The notes below the pieces were generated by a model that was given only the letters and a program-made list of their open reading frames with translations, had not been told where the DNA came from and ran no database searches. From contig OZ018338.1 in NCBI GenBank assembly GCA_963969495.1, forward strand, positions 48,780,780-48,844,779: DNA of 64,000 nucleotides, given 5' to 3'. Source of the stretch: Ceratothoa steindachneri. Taxonomy: Eukaryota > Arthropoda > Malacostraca > Isopoda > Cymothoidae. Position 1 is the stretch's first letter; every line of letters begins with the position of its first letter. The translations under genes were made by a program, and so were the position numbers. Shown here piece after piece: positions 58,881 through 64,000 of the stretch.

Positions 58881-61344
58881 CGCCACGTCAGGATCATTTA
58901 ATTCCCCCCCCCTTCGGCTGGAACTCGCCAGCGGACCGAAAATTCCTTCACGTCGCCTTCCTCTGCACAACAAGTATAATTACGTAAGCCGAACGTTACC
59001 TTTGAGTATTTAACCCTTTTGCCAACTCTATCCTGTGCTTTAAATGGTTTAGCGAACCATCTCCTCCCTTTAATTTATATTTGCTTTACCTTTTTAAATC
59101 TCTTAATCCCCGGTTTAGCTCGATTTCGCACGACCCTTTCCAATTCTCTGTTTATGTCAATATTTTCCGTTTTGTGTGTTGTTGATAGTTTTTATTAATA
59201 AAACTATTTTATTAATGATAGCAATATTACTATCCTTGAGCTCAGTTCCACTTCTTAAGCATATCGAAGATACATAATATCGGCCAGCCTAGACATCCAC
59301 GCACTCTAAAGATAATTAAATAAGTTCCCTCAACGAATAGTTATATATGGTATATCGTCGAGGGTCCATTCTACGACATGCGTTATAACACTTATGACAC
59401 GGCATGAGTTAGCTGAGAACGACCCACGATGTTGGCGTGTTTGTGTGGGGATGTGTGTGTAGGTAATCCCAAATTTGCAGAGGCCGAGAGGACGTGCAGC
59501 TCTTCCTGCTACAACGTGTAACAGGATACACCCCCCGCCCCTGATGGTCAGAAGTTAGTAAGGAGAGATCTGAAAGGAAATTGGTGAGTGAAGGCAAGTT
59601 CGAAAAGTGGAAGCTATATAGCCATAGGACCTCCCAGAGGGTCCTTGAGGGTCCTTAACTGCGGGCACCTGGGTCCAGGTGTAGCAATCGACAGAGTATC
59701 TCACTGTGGGGCCCAATGTCATATAGAGCAACTTAGGGGGGGGGGATAGAGGAAAATAAAACAATAAGACGGTGGGGGGGGGGGTCAAGATCAAGCTTCA
59801 ATAATTCTCTGAATTCTAGAATATCTCGGAGCAAAATTATTTAAAAGAAACAAAGGCCAACGAGGGCGTCCCTACAGTTTAAAAAAAGGTAAATGAAAAT
59901 GTGTTGAAGGTACAGATATCGAAATAACTAAAAGAGGAAACTACTTTGAGCCTTTTTAATCAAGGGGGGGGGGGGATTCTGCCGGACCAATTATAGCTAG
60001 ACGGCGAAAATGAATCCTTCCAAGTAATAACGCACCAACTTCCAACTAAGCCAGAATTTAAGCTTAAATGCATTGACAATATATTGGGCGCCAGACTTTT
60101 CACGCTATCAGCGGGAGATACAATATGGACCGAGGGTACAAAAACAAAGGCTACTCACGCTCAGTCAAGCTGACTGTGCCCGCCAAAGTAGTCACGGGCA
60201 CTTGTGGGAAAGTGGGCGGCTCGCCATTCATTCTGCCCCATCACTATACCTGAAAAGAAATGCGACGCTTCATTCAATATATTTGGTGGCCATGCCCACC
60301 AAGACACCTAGGGAATACCATAGTTACTGCACCAAATGAGGGAAGGGGGCTAGTATTACCCGAGGAAAAGGTAGTTGTTACAATACTTACCTCGCGAGCA
60401 GCAAACTAGACACTTGTATAAATCGACAGGGTAGGGGAGTAACGGGCTCATTTTCCTCGACGTTTGCATCGTGGAATAATGAGGAAGGTAACTTATTTGC
60501 AAAGCCGATTATCGCTTTGAAAAAGGAATGTCGACTCACCCGACTGAGATTAAAGGGGAACGATAACAATTAACTGCTGGAGTTTTATACACGAGAAAAC
60601 TTGAGCCGATATCTTCGTACGTCCGGCACGGAAAACAGATTCACTCCACCCTGGACACGAGCGAGACGACATGAGACGGGTCTTATCATCCCGCTCTGCC
60701 TACGAGAGATTCCGAAATACAGAGGGGGCAAATCCCTCTCTTCTGACCTAGGTAAATTAAACTCCTTTTCTGGCCTATATCCTGGACTCGTAAAGAATTT
60801 TTTTGTGATGAAGCTAAGGGAAGTAAAAATGTGAGGAAGACAAAGCGCAGATCACCCTGTTGGCATTGGGGACCTGATAAAAAAAGAATTCCCTTTCAAG
60901 GAAATAAAAGTCTATGTCTACTTCATTTGGTGTGCGGTAGCCACATCTTTATAACCTTAAACAATTTACTTTAATTTAAAAAAAAAGACAACAGCCATAT
61001 GCACTTTCCTTTTCTCATGAAGGGGAGCGGGTAATCTTACACTTTATTCCACCTCATTACTCACCCCTCTAAGCGACGGGGAGGATGTGTGATGTAATAA
61101 CCATGTACAGTCAGCTTTGTTCATCACGGAGAAAAGCAACACCCAAGCCTTCTCAAAACCCTTTCCATACACACTTATAATTCGCTTTAGATGAATTCTA
61201 ACAAGAAAAATGTTCGAAGAGCTCTAAGGAATAGACTATACTAAATTTTTAATTGAGCTGTCGGCGAAGTTTCCTCCAGTTTGGAAAATAACGAAGGGTA
61301 AACACGAGATCGAAAGGCAAAAATCAACTATCGATTAGCCCCAT
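58881..61344. other. Unassigned sequence
   Basis: No supported gene. G-runs lie at 59728-59736, 59775-59783 and 59965-59974. ORFs at 59409-59794, 60073-60339 and 60601-60834 show no domain or splice context that I can defend. Confidence 0.35.
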
Positions 61345-61645
61345 TATTTCTCAGGGTTATGTTACCACCTTAAATATTTGTCGCCACGCCTCTGCTCCAA
61401 AAGCTTCCACAGCGTCGCGAGTAATGCGTTCGACCTTTTTAGAGCCCATTTCGTGTCACGCTGGATCCATACCAGTGTACACGGATGGCTTCGAGTTCCA
61501 GGTTGGACTGTTTCCATGCCGTATCCCCTCACTTTGAAGTCAGCAGGGATTAACGAGGCGGTGTCTGTTGTAACAATACTCCTCCACCCTCCCACACACA
61601 GAGAAGCCTCGGGCACCTCACATCATACGTTAAACCGTCAGTAAC
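61345..61645 (+). mobile_element. I-like LINE fragment, plus strand, RNase H N-terminus
   Basis: The frame reads LSPRLCSKSFHSVASNAFD, LFRAHFVSRW and VHGWLRV, matching LSPRLCLQSLYSAG and LFGAHLVSRW of the 42.6-43.0 kb copy. Confidence 0.75.
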
Positions 61646-61879
61646 TAATGAGTGATAAGGCGGCCAGACCGTGAGAATCGGTAGAAAATCGTCGCCTTCT
61701 CAGACCCTGGCAACATTTGGTGAAACAACAAATGTATTCCACTTTATTTCTGACTAAAAAGCGAAAACCAATGGGGGCATTTTTTTTCCTTTCTCTTTTA
61801 AAAAAAAAAATCATTGTTAGTTATTTATATATCGTTATTTATTTTTTTAATTTAGCCTGATAGTATGCTCTGGTGAGTA

Positions 61880-61930
61880 GGGCGACTTATGCCCCAAGTA
61901 GGCAGTCGCCAGATGGGCTCCTAAAAAAAA
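61880..61930 (+). mobile_element. 3' end of a plus-strand I-like LINE with poly(A)
   Basis: GACTTATGCCCCAAGTAGGC, then AGTCGCCAGATGGGCTCCT, and A8 at 61923-61930. This is the family terminus in plus orientation; it may belong to the fragment at 61345. Confidence 0.85.
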
Positions 61931-62075
61931 GAAGAAAGCTTTGAGTGCTAGAAAAGAGCCACGGATACAGATATCCAAAAAGTGCATCTGGAGCTACGCG
62001 GCCTCAACCACTTTTAGAAGTGGGTTCCTGTTGGACAAAGTGGACCGAGGGAAATACCCAGAATTTTATTTTTTT

Positions 62076-64000
62076 AATTCGCCCATCTGGCGACTGCCTT
62101 CAAAGGCATAAGTCACCTCAATTAAAATTTAGCCAATTACCAGGCTATTCTAAAATTCACAAAATAACGAAGGAACACGTTACGGCATCGAGGGGGCCCA
62201 GGAACATGTGAACAACCATAAAGAAAGTCAAATATTCCACCAGTTTGTGTGCATAAACTCGTCCCGAGTACAGGGGATAAGGTAGAGGACCCGGTCGTCT
62301 CGGTACCGGAACAGGTAACCTGCGCGAGTATGACCCAGAATGTGCCGAAGTCTCTGGGACAACGCAGGCGAGCGGTTTATCAAAGGATGGCTTCGCAGAC
62401 GGAAATTTCCAGTCGACGTAGAGTGGAACTTGTGGAAACGGCACTGTACAGAAGACAGATGGCCTCGGCCCTCCAGAAAAAAAGGCTAATCTAACATTTA
62501 CCAATTTCTCCATCAACTTGCATACGCAAGAGGTTAGAGAGATTGGGCGGAAACCAGCCGGAGTAAAATGATCTCTCTTCGGTTTGCGAAAGGCGAGCAG
62601 AGTAGCGATTGGTCAGGAATCCGGCAGGAGACCCTCCACCCAGATACTGTTAAACAAATCTAGGAGAAATGTCATACCTCGCTCGCCCAGGTGTCGAAGC
62701 ATGGCGTACGGCACATCTTCCGGATCATGCGCGGTGGCCATGCACGAAGCAAGAGCGGAACGCTGGCGGAGCAGGATCACGGCTAGAGAATGCGGAAAAA
62801 GCGGTCGCGAAGGATTCCGCCACGGACGCGGGGGTCCGAGATTGCGGTCCCATTTTCCTAGAGAACGGGAGGGTGGTCCTGCGAGAACTTGCCCCGAATC
62901 CTTTTGATTCGCTTCCACACCTGCTAGAGGGGTCTTCCCGTTAAGTGAAGGCACGTATGTCCGCCAAGAAGAGCGGCGGGCGTGCTTCGAAATAGACCAG
63001 AACCTAGACCTATACCGACGAAATTCAGCGACAGTAAAATCGTTCAGGCTGATCTTATAGCGCATGGAGGCATAGCGCTTCTGCTTGAGGGGCGTCTCAC
63101 ACTCGGCTGACCACCACGGGAGCGGTCGGCATGCAAAACGGCCAGACCTTGTAGGAATAGTAGCCAGACCCGCGGCGATGAGGTTGCCGGAGAACTCAAC
63201 GGCCTCATCAACCGACCTAAACACCTCGACTGAGATAGAGAATTCAGTCATTTCCTGAAATGCAGACCACCGCACCCGCGCCAAGCACCACCGGGGATGG
63301 CTCTGAGGGGGCAGCGGCCCAGAAAATGATATTTGAATGGGAAAGTGATCACTATCATGGAGATTATCGACTACCCCCAACCCCAAATCAGGCTGTGCAT
63401 CCGGAAAGCACAAAGATAGATCGAGACAGGGTAATGAAGCAGTTAAGTGATGCGTAAACTAATCTACATTTAGGAGACCCATCTAAAGCTCGTCGAGAAG
63501 ATCGGCAAGGACTTGATCCCGGGGATTGATAGAGTAATCTCCCCAGAGGGGATGTCTACCGTTTAGATCTCCGAGCAAGAGAAAGGGCCTCTGCAACCAT
63601 GCCACGACGCGACGGAAGTACCGTCCCCGGCGTCGTCGACGGCTGACGGTGGAATGTCCGCGGAAATAATAGTATACCTCTTAACAAGGTGCAGCTGCAC
63701 AGCTACTGCCTGAAAGGAGGTATCTAAAGCGAAGAGAAGAACGTAGAAATTATGCTGTGTGTAAATCGCACATCCCCCGCCCGGCCTCCAACTCGTGGTG
63801 GTGTGGTCGTAAAACACTTATATCCCAGGAGGGTGGGCAGGGGACATGCAACCAGCATTGTCTCCTGCAAAAAGATAGCTAACGCGGAACGGGACGAGAC
63901 GAGCCTCCGAAGCTCCCCCCAGTTGGCCCGGAGTACGTGGCAATTCCATTGAAGGAATATGCTCTCCAGGCCTAACTTGAAGGAGACGCGGGGACCCTAT
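62076..64000 (-). mobile_element. I-like LINE, internally deleted, runs off window
   Basis: The terminus GCCCATCTGGCGACTGCC follows a T-rich tail (62064-62075), subfamily marker GCCTTCAAAGGCATA. The RNase H tail ends at about 62412 and is joined directly to RT N-terminal sequence (AACTTGTGGAAACGGCAC). Then follow linker, endonuclease and the endonuclease start near 63950, with the 5' part beyond the window. Confidence 0.83.
62613..63413 (-). pseudogene. LINE ORF2 relic: endonuclease end, linker, RT N-terminus (266 open codons)
   Basis: The longest open frame of the I-like family here. It starts in the endonuclease (SDHFPIQISFSGPLPP), passes through the linker (FSISVEVFRSVDEAVEFSGN, WWSAECETPLKQKRYASMRY, SSWRTYVPSLNGKTPLAG), and reaches the RT N-terminus (YAMLRHLGERGMTFLLDLFN, WVEGLLPDS). 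It closes at 62613 just before the deletion junction at 62412. A short frame-preserving-looking GC-rich scramble (AGPPSRSLGKWDRN) lies in the middle. The palm is absent, so no activity is possible. Confidence 0.82.

Overview
This is a gene-poor, repeat-dominated eukaryotic window. The genome is probably a decapod crustacean: long (AT)n tracts carrying palindromes, CR1-like and I-like LINEs, mariner relics and many small TIR elements occur together here, and several of them resemble decapod repeats from memory. That assignment is inference. There are no bacterial-type operons, no CRISPR array, and no rRNA or tRNA gene I would defend.

Host gene: two short minus-strand exons (15909-16074, then 1089-1198) have good splice signals and compatible phases (phase 2 donor into phase 2 acceptor). 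They read as one continuous peptide of a protein I do not recognise. The intron between them is about 14.7 kb and is filled with a mariner relic, an old LINE, (AT)n/palindrome DNA, a TTAA-flanked MITE and two converging LINE copies.

Main repeat family: a GC-rich I-superfamily (I/Nimb-like) LINE. It has ORF1 with CCHC knuckles, and ORF2 with endonuclease, reverse transcriptase and RNase H. A constant 5' terminus (three copies) and a constant 3' terminus next to poly(A)/(T) (most copies) define its ends. At least a dozen pieces occur: 3.2-4.3 kb (-), 7.1-10.7 (+), 10.7-15.5 (-), 34.0 (-), 34.9 (-), 35.6 (+), 41.8-43.0 (-), 43.0-48.5 (-, near full length), 49.5-50.2 (-), 54.3-56.5 (-), 56.5-57.7 (-, two copies), 61.3-61.9 (+) and 62.1-64 (-). 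Several have lost the middle of the element but kept the 3' end.

17.2-25.3 kb is a nested nest. An old CR1-like LINE is split by a 416-bp hAT-type MITE (8-bp TSD), by a 4.2-kb DNA transposon with long imperfect TIRs and an intron-containing transposase-like pseudogene, and by a younger CR1-like LINE with a single frameshift between its endonuclease and RT frames. The DNA transposon carries an (AT)n - palindrome - (AT)n block. A second block of this kind, with a near-perfect 80-bp-arm palindrome, sits at 5.3-5.6 kb.

From 25.3 kb on there is long unassigned sequence with scattered relics: a second LINE family at 30.5-31.5 and perhaps 40.6-41.8 kb, a 912-bp deleted mariner with both TIRs at 50.4-51.4 kb, hAT-like MITEs at 32.8 and 54.9 kb, a ~120-bp tandem repeat at 33.5 kb and an ~82-bp minisatellite at 58.4-58.9 kb. 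All the mobile-element genes look inactive, so there is no working pathway to describe beyond the fragment of host gene.
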